DNA from: Solwaraspora sp. WMMD791
Lineage (GTDB): Bacteria; Actinomycetota; Actinomycetes; Mycobacteriales; Micromonosporaceae
DNA length: 64,000 nt
Assembly: GCF_029581195.1 (NCBI RefSeq)
Contig: NZ_CP120737.1
Coordinates: forward strand, 3,883,001 to 3,947,000
Direction of reading: 5' to 3'
Below are positions 15,445 through 23,694 of this stretch, piece after piece. The first letter of the stretch is position 1; every line of letters starts with the position of its first letter. The position numbers and the translations under genes were made by a program. The notes beneath the pieces were generated by a model. That model was not told the DNA's origin, did no database searches, and worked only from the letters and a program-made list of their open reading frames with translations.

Positions 15445-17438
15445 CCGAACCGCCCCCGCACCCCGTCACCGTCGTCACCTGCCCCGGATGCCACGGCAGC
15501 GGGCACGCCGCCACCAACGACACCGCCGACAGCCCCGCCCAAGCGTGTGGCCGCTGCGGCGGAGCCGGCAAACGCCGCGCCCAGCTCGTCCTCACCGCCG
15601 TCAACATCGACACCGGGGCGATCGCCTCCGCCAACGTGCTGCCCGGCATCACCGCCGCCGCGCCGACCGACGACGACCCGTACTGGTTCCTGAACCTGCT
15701 ACCGGTCATCTGCGACCTGACCCGCCAGGTCGACGCCGCCGACCTCCACGACCCGCGAACACCCGGCCGGCCGATCCTCACCCCCACGATGCGGCTCGCC
15801 AGACAGTGGCAGCCCGACCTGCCCGCCGACCAGCGGTACGTCCTCGAAGCCGAAGCGATCGCCGCCGAAGCCTACGACCCGTGGCGGATCTGGTACGGCC
15901 GCAGCACCCCCGACCTGCCCACCGACCCCACCCAGCGGCTCGCCACCCTCGGTGAACTCGCCGAACTGCTCTGCCTCGACCTGGTCGTCGAAGCCCGCCG
16001 CAACCCACACACCCCCGACAGCGGCCACTTCCACTGGGACATCCGCTTCGAACTGCCCGGCAGCCCCGCCCCCACCGGCGTCGGTCGCTACGACAGCTTC
16101 ACCGACGCCGCCACCTGCGTCGACGTCGCCCGAGCCTGCTACGCGCTGGTCGACCGCAGCCGGCACGCCCCCGCCCACTACGTCACCCCACGCCCCGCCA
16201 GCCGCATCAGCCTCCGCCCGCCACCCGTCGACCCCGACCAGCTCGAACGCCGCATCGTCGCCGACTGCCTCGCCGCACTGCTCACCGACGGGCCGGCCCC
16301 CGGCGCGCAAGCCATCTGGCGCAACGGCCGCTGGTGGCACACCACCCTGCGCGCCGACACCGACTCTGGCCCCGACACCGACTCCGGCGCTGGCCCCGGC
16401 GTCGGCTCCGGCGGGCGGCTGGTCCGCACCTGGCAGCCGCCCCCGCCAAGCTGGCAGGGCCCGCCGATCCCGTACCGGCCCTGCCCCGACTGCGCCCACT
16501 GGCCAAGCTGGGAAAACTGCGACTGTGCCCGGATCAACGGCTGCGCCACCTGCGGCGGCACCCACCGCATCTACCACGGTGGGACCGTCACCATCGCCGT
16601 CGGTCGCCGCCAGGTCCGCCACCTCAACTGGCCACCCCACGGCGGTACGCCGCCAACCCCACCGCCCCGCATCGGCTACCACCCGAGCGGCAAAGCCATC
16701 CACCAGCTCCCGCCGGAATACCAGCTCACCCACCAGCTGACCGCACTCGGCCTCGACCCCACCGAGTTGACCACCCTCGACGGGCTCACCATGCACCTGC
16801 GCGACCACGAACTGCTGCACGGCTACGCCACCGTGCCCCGCACCGGCAGCGACCCGGTCACGGCGTACCTCGAAAATGTCGCCAACGGGCACCCCGGCGG
16901 GCGGATCCTGCTACACGCCACCCCACCGAAAGTGCCACCACTGGCCACAGTGGTCAAAATGGCGTACGGCCTCGGCCTGGCCCTGGTCGTCAGCGTCGCC
17001 GACCACCGCCGCAACGACGGCATCCCGTACCAGATCCAGGGCCTGCGCTGGGGAGTCCGCTTCGCCCCACCCGGCACCACCAGCCCACTCGGCCGCTGGT
17101 CCCCCGGGGCGTACGAGCTCAGCCTGCCGAAAGCGATCGCCCAGGCCCTGGAGCACGTCCGCCACGCCAGCAACGCGATCGTGCCGACCGACCCGACCAC
17201 CCCGATCCCCGCCCCCACCAACGTCGACGACGGTACGGGTCACACCGGCGGCGACCCAGTTGACCCGGTGCCGACGCTCACCGCAATCGCCACCCACCAC
17301 CCCGGCACCGTCGTCACCATCGTGCTCACCCCACAGCGGTACGACGTACACCTGCCCGACGGCCCGCACCACACCACGGTGGTCGCCACCGCCGCCACCC
17401 TCACCGAAGCAGCCGCCGCGGTGATGGCCGATGTCTGA
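15441..17438 (+). CDS. Zinc-ribbon protein of unknown function, paralogue 1
   Basis: A 665-residue protein from GTG 15441, overlapping the DivIVA-like stop. Two cysteine clusters are visible: an N-terminal DnaJ-like pair at about residues 14-43 (CPGCHGSGHA and CGRCGGAGKRR), and a central cluster at about 347-376 (CPDCAHWPSWENCDC, then CATCGGTHRIYHGG). No enzyme motif, signal peptide or membrane helix was recognised. It is homologous over nearly its full length to the next protein: both share RRAQLVLT-VNIDT, LCLDLVVEARR, DIRFELP, RWWHTTLR, WQPPPPSWQGPPIPY, QGLRWG and a C-terminal TIVLTP/VVLTP-containing strand-rich end. The DnaJ-like pair is absent from the paralogue. No known family could be named. 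Confidence 0.8.
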   Translation: MTEPPPHPVTVVTCPGCHGSGHAATNDTADSPAQACGRCGGAGKRRAQLVLTAVNIDTGAIASANVLPGITAAAPTDDDPYWFLNLLPVICDLTRQVDAADLHDPRTPGRPILTPTMRLARQWQPDLPADQRYVLEAEAIAAEAYDPWRIWYGRSTPDLPTDPTQRLATLGELAELLCLDLVVEARRNPHTPDSGHFHWDIRFELPGSPAPTGVGRYDSFTDAATCVDVARACYALVDRSRHAPAHYVTPRPASRISLRPPPVDPDQLERRIVADCLAALLTDGPAPGAQAIWRNGRWWHTTLRADTDSGPDTDSGAGPGVGSGGRLVRTWQPPPPSWQGPPIPYRPCPDCAHWPSWENCDCARINGCATCGGTHRIYHGGTVTIAVGRRQVRHLNWPPHGGTPPTPPPRIGYHPSGKAIHQLPPEYQLTHQLTALGLDPTELTTLDGLTMHLRDHELLHGYATVPRTGSDPVTAYLENVANGHPGGRILLHATPPKVPPLATVVKMAYGLGLALVVSVADHRRNDGIPYQIQGLRWGVRFAPPGTTSPLGRWSPGAYELSLPKAIAQALEHVRHASNAIVPTDPTTPIPAPTNVDDGTGHTGGDPVDPVPTLTAIATHHPGTVVTIVLTPQRYDVHLPDGPHHTTVVATAATLTEAAAAVMADV

Positions 17439-19278
17439 ACCGACCTCGCCGGCCCGACGCGCCCAGCTCGTCCTCACCGTCGCGAACATCGACACCGCCG
17501 CCGTCGCCTCCGCCAGCATCACCCCCGGCACGGTCACGCCGACCCGCGACGCCGACGACCTGTTCTGGTGCCTCGACCTCGCCCCGGTCGTCGCCCGCCT
17601 CGCCGCACAGGTCGGCGCCACCCACCTCTACGAGCCCGACCTGCCCGACGACCCGGTCATCGCCCCCTGGACCGACCTGCCGAAAGGGTGGCAGCCCGAC
17701 CTGCCCGCCGCGCAACGCCTCGCCTACGAAGCCCAGGTGATCGCCGACGAAGCCCGCGACCCGTGGCACATCTGGCTCGGCCGCAGCAGCCCACCACCGA
17801 CCACCGACCCGTCCCGCCGGCTCGCCCAGCTCTGCCACGTCGCCGAACAGCTCTGCCTCGACCTGGTCGTCGAAGCCCGCCGGCTCACCCCCGGCGACGG
17901 CACCCTCGGCTGGGACATCCGCTTCGAACTCCCCGACGGCCCGGTCGGCGACCGCCTCGCCCCCTGGTCCGACCTGGCCGAAGCGGCCGTCATGACCACC
18001 GTCGGCCGGGCCGCCGCCGGCCTCGCCGAACACGGCCGGCACGCCCCCGCCCACCACATCACCCCGACACGCGACGCCGCCTCGCCCGCTGTCGGCCTGC
18101 CCGCTGTCGGTCTGCCCCGCGTCGACGTCGACCGGCTCGAACGCCGCATCCTCGCCGACTGCACCGCCCTGCTCACCGGCGAACCCACCGCCGGCGGGCA
18201 CGCCATTTGGCGCGACAACCGCTGGTGGCACACCACACTGCGTACCGCCGGGGAAGTCACCGTCCGCGCCTGGCAGCCGCCGCCGCCGTCGTGGCAGGGC
18301 CCACCGATCCCGTACGCCGCCTGCCCGACCTGCCCGCCCGCGCCGGACCTGGCCCGCTGCCGGTGCCCCCGGATCGGCGGCTGCCGCACCTGCCACGGCA
18401 CCCACCGCATCTTTCACGCCGCCAGCGTCACCATCGTGGACGGCGCACACCGCGCCCGGCACCTCAACTGGCCGACCCCGGCCACCGGCCCTGCCCCGCC
18501 CGCCGATGCTGGCCCTGCCTCGCCCGCGCCAGCCGTCAGCTCGTTGGTCCGCCAGCTGCCGCCGGAGTACCGGCTCCGGCCCCAGCTCACCGCGCTCGGC
18601 CTCGACCCGGACGACTGCGCGCCACTCATCGACGCCCACTACCTGCCGGAGTCGGCGCTGCTCGACGGCTACGCCACCCTGCCCCACCCCGACGCCGACC
18701 CGCTCCGCAGCTACCTGCAGCAGGTCGCCCACGGGCAACCCGGCGGCCGGATCTTCGTCCAGGCCGCGCCGCCGTACGCCCCGGAACTGTCCACCATGGT
18801 CACGATCGTGCACACCCTGGGCCTGCACGTCGTGCTCTGCGTCGCCGACCACCGCGCAAACACCGGTACGCCGTACGTCGTCCAGGGCCTGCGCTGGGGT
18901 GCCAAAGTTGCCCCGCCACATGCAAGCGTCGACGTGCCCCGTTGGGCGCCAGGCGCACACCACCGTACGGTCGCCCAGGCCGTCGACCATGCGCTGCGCT
19001 ATTTGCGCAACGCCAGCGACCGGTCCGTACCCGCCGAACCCGCCACCCCGATTCCCGCCCCGGCCGGCGACGGCTCCCGCCCCTCTACCGTCCTGACCGG
19101 CCCGGAGTCCCCGGAAGCCCTGCTCAGCATGCTCGCGGGCAGGCATCCCGGTGTCACGGTGACCGTGGTCCTGACGCCGGACCGCTGCGCCATCCACCTC
19201 CCGAAGACAGCGACGTCCCCTGATCGGCAGGTCGTCATCTCCGCCGCCACCCTCGCCGAAGCAGTCGCCGCAATCTGA
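17431..19278 (+). CDS. Zinc-ribbon protein of unknown function, paralogue 2
   Basis: A 615-residue paralogue of the preceding protein, starting MSEPTSPARRAQLVLTVANI and overlapping it by eight bases. It lacks the N-terminal DnaJ-like cysteine pair but keeps the central cluster (CPTCPPAPDLARCRC, then CRTCHGTHRIFHAA) at about residues 297-326. It keeps all major shared blocks and ends in a matching strand pattern (TVTVVLTPDRCAIHLP). The two genes are a tandem duplication that has diverged. Joint translation with a DivIVA-like protein suggests one complex, possibly envelope- or pole-associated; this is inference from context only. Confidence 0.8.
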   Translation: MSEPTSPARRAQLVLTVANIDTAAVASASITPGTVTPTRDADDLFWCLDLAPVVARLAAQVGATHLYEPDLPDDPVIAPWTDLPKGWQPDLPAAQRLAYEAQVIADEARDPWHIWLGRSSPPPTTDPSRRLAQLCHVAEQLCLDLVVEARRLTPGDGTLGWDIRFELPDGPVGDRLAPWSDLAEAAVMTTVGRAAAGLAEHGRHAPAHHITPTRDAASPAVGLPAVGLPRVDVDRLERRILADCTALLTGEPTAGGHAIWRDNRWWHTTLRTAGEVTVRAWQPPPPSWQGPPIPYAACPTCPPAPDLARCRCPRIGGCRTCHGTHRIFHAASVTIVDGAHRARHLNWPTPATGPAPPADAGPASPAPAVSSLVRQLPPEYRLRPQLTALGLDPDDCAPLIDAHYLPESALLDGYATLPHPDADPLRSYLQQVAHGQPGGRIFVQAAPPYAPELSTMVTIVHTLGLHVVLCVADHRANTGTPYVVQGLRWGAKVAPPHASVDVPRWAPGAHHRTVAQAVDHALRYLRNASDRSVPAEPATPIPAPAGDGSRPSTVLTGPESPEALLSMLAGRHPGVTVTVVLTPDRCAIHLPKTATSPDRQVVISAATLAEAVAAI

Positions 19279-19340
19279 CCTTTCCTCGTTCCTGAGTCGG
19301 ATTCGCGACCAGGCCAGCGTTCGGGGCAGCAGGCGACAGC

Positions 19341-19369
19341 GGCCATCCGGCAGGCTCTGCCGGATGGCC
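19341..19369 (+). promoter_or_regulatory. Perfect 13-bp hairpin covering the start codon of the AbiEi/DUF559 gene
   Basis: GGCCATCCGGCAG (19341-19353), loop GCT, CTGCCGGATGGCC (19357-19369): perfect 13-bp arms with a three-base loop. The right arm contains the ATG at 19364. In RNA it would bury the start codon; in DNA it is a palindrome suited to an autoregulating protein. It may also end transcription from the zinc-ribbon operon, 62 bases upstream. Confidence 0.7.
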
Positions 19370-20314
19370 CGCCCCGTCAAGGTGCCCCGTGAGTTGACTG
19401 TGGAACCCTTCGCCGGCAGCCGGGCGGTCGCCGCCGGCCTGATCACCAAGCGGATGCTCGCCGGCCCGACCTGGCGCCGGCTGCTCCACGACGTCTACGT
19501 GCATGCTGACGCCTACGACCCCGACGACCACCGGATGTGGTGCCTCGCCGTCGCAGTCCGTCTCCCACCCGGTGCAGCCATCTACGGGCTGAGCGCTGCC
19601 CTGCTCTGGGGCGTCGACCTGCTGCCACACCGGAGCACGGTGCCAGCGCCCGTGCACGTCGCCGTACCGACCAAGGCCAGGCCAGACCCACAGCCCCGGA
19701 TCCGGTACGCCAACCTGGCCCTCGACTGGGAGTACGATGTCACGTCACTGTCCGGGATGCCCGTCACCACCGGTGTCCGTACCGCCTATGACCTGGGGCG
19801 GCTCCTGCCCCGGGCCGACGCGCTCGTCGCCCTTGACGCGCTCCTGCGCCGCCGGACCTGCACCAGGACCCAGCTCAGCGCTTATGTCGATGCCCACCCG
19901 GGGCGGAGGCAGGTAAAACAACTCCGGGAACTGCTGATGCTCGCCGAGCCGTTGAGTGAGTCGCCGATGGAGAGCCGGCTCCGACTGCTGCTGCACGACG
20001 CCGGCCTACCCAAGCCCACCCCGCAGTACGAAGTGCGCACACCGGCGCCGGGCTCAACGGGCTCAGCCGACTCGGCAGTTGGCGGGAGGTTCATCGCCCG
20101 AGTCGACCTTGCCTACCCGGGGTTGAAGATTGCCATCGAGTACGAAGGTGACCACCACCGGGAGCAGGCCACCTTCCGGCGTGACGTGCACCGGTTCAAC
20201 GCCCTGCGGGCCGCCGGCTGGTTGGCGCTGCGCTTCACTGCCGACGACGTACTCCGGCGAAGTGAACAACTTACCCAAACCGTACGGCAGGCGATCGCTG
20301 AGCGGGCCGGCTGA
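19364..20314 (+). CDS. AbiEi-like N-terminal domain with C-terminal DUF559 (VSR-like nuclease fold)
   Basis: A 316-residue actinobacterial protein. The N-terminal half (about 1-110: AAGLITKRMLAGPTWRRLLH, DVYVHADAYDPDDHR, YGLSAALLWGVDLL) resembles AbiEi-type antitoxin winged-helix proteins. The C-terminal part (about 205-310: ESPMESRLRLLLHDAGLP, RVDLAYPGLKIAIEYEGDHH, FNALRAAGWLALRFTADDV) is a DUF559/VSR-like PD-(D/E)xK fold with its E...D...E-x-E residues. The family is widespread and usually solitary, and a toxin partner is not present here. The start is tied to the hairpin at 19341-19369. Role in defence or transcription control is unproven. Confidence 0.8.
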   Translation: MARPVKVPRELTVEPFAGSRAVAAGLITKRMLAGPTWRRLLHDVYVHADAYDPDDHRMWCLAVAVRLPPGAAIYGLSAALLWGVDLLPHRSTVPAPVHVAVPTKARPDPQPRIRYANLALDWEYDVTSLSGMPVTTGVRTAYDLGRLLPRADALVALDALLRRRTCTRTQLSAYVDAHPGRRQVKQLRELLMLAEPLSESPMESRLRLLLHDAGLPKPTPQYEVRTPAPGSTGSADSAVGGRFIARVDLAYPGLKIAIEYEGDHHREQATFRRDVHRFNALRAAGWLALRFTADDVLRRSEQLTQTVRQAIAERAG

Positions 20315-20321
20315 CCGCATC

Positions 20322-20378
20322 GAGTGGAGGGCCCAGGAACGTAATTCTCGCGGAATTACGTACCCCAGCCCTCCACTC
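20322..20378. terminator. Nested double hairpin after the DUF559 gene
   Basis: Outer arms GAGTGGAGGGC (20322-20332) and GCCCTCCACTC (20368-20378) enclose a second perfect hairpin, CGTAATTC (20340-20347), loop TCGCG, GAATTACG (20353-20360). It begins eight bases after the stop codon. Position suggests a terminator; there is no U-run. The AT-rich inner stem is unusual for this genome. Confidence 0.65.
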
Positions 20379-20496
20379 GCGAGTTCTCGACATGCAGCCA
20401 CGACAGCCCACGGCGGCGCACCTTCACGCATTGTGTCCAGGTAGTACATTGGCGTGACCGCCGAAAGCCAACCTCACAAGGTAGGGATGACGGACC

Positions 20497-21402
20497 TTGA
20501 CCGCACCGAGTGAGCCGGACCGCTCAGCACCGCACCGGCGACAGTTGGGACGACGCCGAGCGCTCACCCCAGTGGCGCTGGTCGCCCTCCTGACTGCCGG
20601 GGCATTGCCCGCCTGTGCACCCTTCGGCAGAAGCGAGCCGGCACCTGACCCGAGCGCCTCCTGCGTCGAGGCACCGAAGGAGCCGCTGCCCGGCACTGCC
20701 GGCTCCGGCGAAGCAGCCCCGGACGGCGGCGGCCTGCGCGTCACCGAGTCCGGCGTCTCATTCGTCCCGTCAGGCGGGGGGACGCCCGACACCGCGAGTC
20801 TCGGCGTCATGGTCGAAAACACCAGCGAGTACGCCGCCTACCGCACACTGATCCGGTTCGAGGTCACCGACGAGAGCGGGACCGCGATTGCCACCGGCAC
20901 GGGCAGCGAGGCGCTCGTGCTGGAGGTGCCGCTGATCCTGCCCGGCGCCCAGGTCGGCGTTGGCACGGCCGCCTACCTGGACGAGGGCATGACGGTCACC
21001 GAAGCGACGCAGGTGACCACGCACTTCGGAGCCACCACCTGGGTGGCGGCGAACGACGCGCCAGCCGTCGCCATCGAGACGAAGCACGACAGCATCACGA
21101 TGACTGAGGTGGAGAGCGGGAGCGGCTACATCGACTATCAGATGACGTCGCCCTACTGCCAGGGTCTCGTCAGCCGAGGGGTGAGCAGCATCTTCCGGGA
21201 CAGTTCCGGGAAAATCGTCGGCGGCGCCGTTATCTCCGACAGGGGCAGGATCTACTGCACCGCCGGCACCACCGAGCAGACCATGAACGCGACCTACACC
21301 ATCCCCGACGGCATCGACGAGTCGGCGACGTCGACCTACCCGTACTGCGATTTCAGCATGGAGCCGACCACGCCCCGGCCGACGATCGTCCCTTTCAACT
21401 GA
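20497..21402 (+). CDS. Predicted secreted lipoprotein
   Basis: A 301-residue protein with an Arg-rich N-terminus, a hydrophobic helix (LTPVALVALLTAGALPAC) and a lipobox L-P-A-C at about residue 40, predicting export and lipid anchoring. The mature part is Ser/Thr/Gly-rich and strand-like, with a four-Cys pattern (SCVEAP, PYCQG, IYCTAG, PYCDF) that could form disulfides. The start is a TTG at 20497; no better in-frame start was seen. It lies directly before the three-gene cluster at 21.4-23.3 kb and may be transcribed with it. No enzymatic motif was found. Confidence 0.7.
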   Translation: MTAPSEPDRSAPHRRQLGRRRALTPVALVALLTAGALPACAPFGRSEPAPDPSASCVEAPKEPLPGTAGSGEAAPDGGGLRVTESGVSFVPSGGGTPDTASLGVMVENTSEYAAYRTLIRFEVTDESGTAIATGTGSEALVLEVPLILPGAQVGVGTAAYLDEGMTVTEATQVTTHFGATTWVAANDAPAVAIETKHDSITMTEVESGSGYIDYQMTSPYCQGLVSRGVSSIFRDSSGKIVGGAVISDRGRIYCTAGTTEQTMNATYTIPDGIDESATSTYPYCDFSMEPTTPRPTIVPFN

Positions 21403-21449
21403 TCGAGCCGGTGGTCAACTACCCCTGATCGACCCCCTCGGAGGTTCCT

Positions 21450-21836
21450 GTGACGCACAGTGCGGGCAATCACGGCGAGGAGCTGGGCGCGGATCTCTAC
21501 GCCCTCTGGCGCGCGGGCCGGGACAACCTGCCGACCGTGGCCAACGCCTACTCCAGGGCCGCCAATGCCCTCGACGACGCGACCGTCGGCCTCCCCGGGG
21601 CGTTCCGGCGGACCGGCGACCTCGCCGGTGCCCCGTACGGCCCGGCCTACGAGCCGTGGCTGCTGCTGCGCGACACCATTGCCCAGATCTGCCGGGACAC
21701 CGCCGACAACATCGAGATGACCGCGGACGCGCTCTGCCTCGCCACGGTCGAGTACGCCCGGACCGACTACGAGGCAGCCAACGAGTTCGCCCGGCTGTTG
21801 CAGGTCAACGGCGAGCCGAAGGTCGGTGACGAATGA
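21450..21836 (+). CDS. Small helical protein, possible type VII (ESX) secretion substrate
   Basis: A 128-residue helical protein from GTG 21450, after a GGAGG site. It has LYALWRAGRDNLP in the first half (W-x-x-G rather than the canonical W-x-G) and, after the second helix, VEYARTDYEAANEF. The latter includes Y-A-R-T-D, fitting the YxxxD/E signal of type VII substrates. Its stop overlaps the next start (ATGA). No ESX ATPase or membrane gene is in the window, so assignment as a substrate is inference. Confidence 0.6.
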   Translation: MTHSAGNHGEELGADLYALWRAGRDNLPTVANAYSRAANALDDATVGLPGAFRRTGDLAGAPYGPAYEPWLLLRDTIAQICRDTADNIEMTADALCLATVEYARTDYEAANEFARLLQVNGEPKVGDE

Positions 21837-22786
21837 GTTTCGACGAGCTCATGCAGCACGCGTACGAGATCCAGCAGCAGGCGACGCTGAAGGCCCTCAC
21901 CCAGCACGGGGTGCGCCCCGCGACTCCGGACGGGCTGCCGCAGCCGGCACCCCGGCACAACGAGTTGGAGACCCGGCGGAGCATCGAAGGCCAGTTCGCC
22001 GACATCCCGGATCTCTTCCGCGCCTTCGCCGAAATGCCCGACCCGCAGGCATTCAAGCCCCGCCTCGAAGCCGTCAACCGAGCGCTCGAAGAATTGTCGT
22101 CGGGGTGGGCGTCCGACGACCCGATCAATGGCCGGTACTACCGCGCCAACGACAAGCTCGACAAGATGATCGACGCGACGAATCACATCGTGCGGTGGAC
22201 CGGTCGGGCGGCGATGGAGTTCCGAGCCAACTTCATCGCGCCGTTCCGGTCGATCGTCGCCAACCAGTTCATCGCGACGGTGATCCTGCGCTCCGCGCTC
22301 GAAGCAGAGCAGGAGATCTGGGTACGGGCGAGGAACGACATCGACAAGATCGCCCACGACACGCTCGTCGCGTTGGACCGGATGGACGACTGCGGCAAGA
22401 ACTCGTGGGTGATGACCTTCACCGTGCTCTCCTCGGTCGCGGCGGTCTCCGGGGCGGCGCTCGCCCCGTTCAGCGGCGGGGCCTCGCTCAGCTTGACCGC
22501 CGTCGCTGCCGGCTCGCAGGTGGCGGCCGCCGGCGTGCCGGACGACCCGCCCAAGGTCAACTTTCAGGGGGAGACCGCGATCGCCGTCATCGCGTCGATG
22601 CGGGACGCCATCGCGCTGCTGCGCGGCTACATCGACGAGCAGGAGCGCAAGATCGCCAACGCGCTCAACCACAGCTACCAGGAGATCATGCAGGACCGGG
22701 ACAGTTTCGTCGCCAAGCGGCCGGCGCTCGCCGACGCCACGGCGGCCGACGTCACCGGCCCGCTGTTCATGGGCTACTCGAGATAA
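21833..22786 (+). CDS. Helical protein with two hydrophobic segments, ESX-like cluster
   Basis: A 317-residue protein (MSFDELMQHAYEIQQQATLK), mostly long helices. A central hydrophobic pair at about residues 198-235 (SWVMTFTVLSSVAAVSGAAL, then SLSLTAVAAGSQVAAAGV) resembles a helical hairpin able to insert in membrane. There is no signal peptide. The architecture (helical N-terminus, hydrophobic hairpin, helical C-terminus) recalls secreted pore-forming or LXG/PPE-like proteins but no family was recognised. It is translationally coupled to the small ESX-like gene and followed 33 bases later by the third gene. Confidence 0.6.
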   Translation: MSFDELMQHAYEIQQQATLKALTQHGVRPATPDGLPQPAPRHNELETRRSIEGQFADIPDLFRAFAEMPDPQAFKPRLEAVNRALEELSSGWASDDPINGRYYRANDKLDKMIDATNHIVRWTGRAAMEFRANFIAPFRSIVANQFIATVILRSALEAEQEIWVRARNDIDKIAHDTLVALDRMDDCGKNSWVMTFTVLSSVAAVSGAALAPFSGGASLSLTAVAAGSQVAAAGVPDDPPKVNFQGETAIAVIASMRDAIALLRGYIDEQERKIANALNHSYQEIMQDRDSFVAKRPALADATAADVTGPLFMGYSR

Positions 22787-22819
22787 CGACGACGCAGAGG
22801 AAGAGACCGGGGGCGGATC

Positions 22820-23323
22820 GTGGGACTGCTGGCGCAGCGACTGGACGAGATGCACGTACGGGTGACCGCCCCGGGCGGTGACCTCTCCGGCGAGCTGCGG
22901 GGCCGGGACCAGGTCCACATCGCCTTCGCCGCCGGCCGCTACCAGTGGCTGTCCGAGCAGTACGTCGAGCAGCAGCTCGCCGCCGTCGGCCGGCTGCTCT
23001 GGGCGGCGAGGATGAAGGCGTACCACGCGGCCGTCAGCGACGCGCTGCAGATGCCGGTCGACCGCGACGAGCCGCCGGTCAGCCAGCAGGACGTCGACTT
23101 CGTCGCCGCCCGGGAGAACCTGGTGGCGCGGGGCGCGTGTGCGGACAACTCGGTGCACATCGAGGTCCGGGGGATGCGGAGCTGGACGGTGGCGATCGCG
23201 CCGGGCAGCCTGCGCCGGTTCCGGGAAAGCGAGTTCACCGTACGGGTGCAGGAAGCCGCCACCGCGCTGATCCGTGATCAGTTCGCGCAGGTCCGCAGCC
23301 TGAAGGACCAGATCTACGGCTGA
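22820..23323 (+). CDS. Hypothetical protein, third gene of the ESX-like cluster
   Basis: A 167-residue soluble protein from GTG 22820 (VGLLAQRLDEMHVRVTAPGG). A strand-rich N-terminus (LSGELRGRDQVHIAFAAGRY) is followed by a long helix and a C-terminal strand/helix (IEVRGMRSWTVAIAPGSLRR, FTVRVQEAATALIRDQF). The alternation vaguely recalls YbaB/EbfC-like folds, but no assignment is justified. It may be a chaperone or accessory to the two preceding proteins. It overlaps the 3' end of the opposite-strand alkyltransferase-like gene by ten bases. Confidence 0.6.
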   Translation: MGLLAQRLDEMHVRVTAPGGDLSGELRGRDQVHIAFAAGRYQWLSEQYVEQQLAAVGRLLWAARMKAYHAAVSDALQMPVDRDEPPVSQQDVDFVAARENLVARGACADNSVHIEVRGMRSWTVAIAPGSLRRFRESEFTVRVQEAATALIRDQFAQVRSLKDQIYG

Positions 23324-23643
23324 GGGTCGAGCCTCGGGTACCAGGCGGCGGCTTTCATGTCGACGCCGTCGCCGCGCAACGGGCAGCCTTCGGCGCGCAA
23401 CAGGGCCCGCGCTCGGGCTTCATGGCCGGGCGGCAGCCGGCCGGATGACGACACCACCCGGTGCCAGGGGACGCCGCCGCCGTGCCGGGCCATGATGGTG
23501 CCGACCAGCCGGGCGGACGCCCGACCAGAAAGTTCAGACAGGGCGTCGGCGATCGCGCCGTACGACATGACCCGGCCGGGCGGGATGCGTTCGACGAGGG
23601 CGAGCACTTCCTCGACGTACTCCTGCGGGGTCACGCACGCCAC
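23314..23643 (-). CDS. Alkyltransferase-like protein (ATL), Cys-less MGMT homologue
   Basis: About 109 residues from GTG 23643 (or 106 from GTG 23634). It is the C-terminal-domain fold of O6-methylguanine methyltransferases, with VERIPPGRVMSYGAIADALS, the Arg finger region RASARLVGTIMARH and GVPWHRVVSSSGRLP. In true methyltransferases the last motif is PCHRV; here the acceptor Cys is Trp, the hallmark of ATL proteins, which bind O6-alkylguanine and hand it to nucleotide excision repair. Neighbouring moeZ and DUF3152 genes match the order around Rv3204 of M. tuberculosis. It is divergent from proB with a 51-base gap. Confidence 0.88.
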   Translation of the reverse strand: MACVTPQEYVEEVLALVERIPPGRVMSYGAIADALSELSGRASARLVGTIMARHGGGVPWHRVVSSSGRLPPGHEARARALLRAEGCPLRGDGVDMKAAAWYPRLDPQP

Positions 23644-23694
23644 GATATGAGATCTCGTGCCGACGCCGCGCACGGCGGCGCGCAGAATGGGCGG

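Noticed and set aside
17401-19449. 682-codon minus-strand frame opposite zinc-ribbon paralogue 2
   Set aside because: Gly/Val/Arg-rich repetitive translation and antisense to a gene with a clear paralogue in the other frame.
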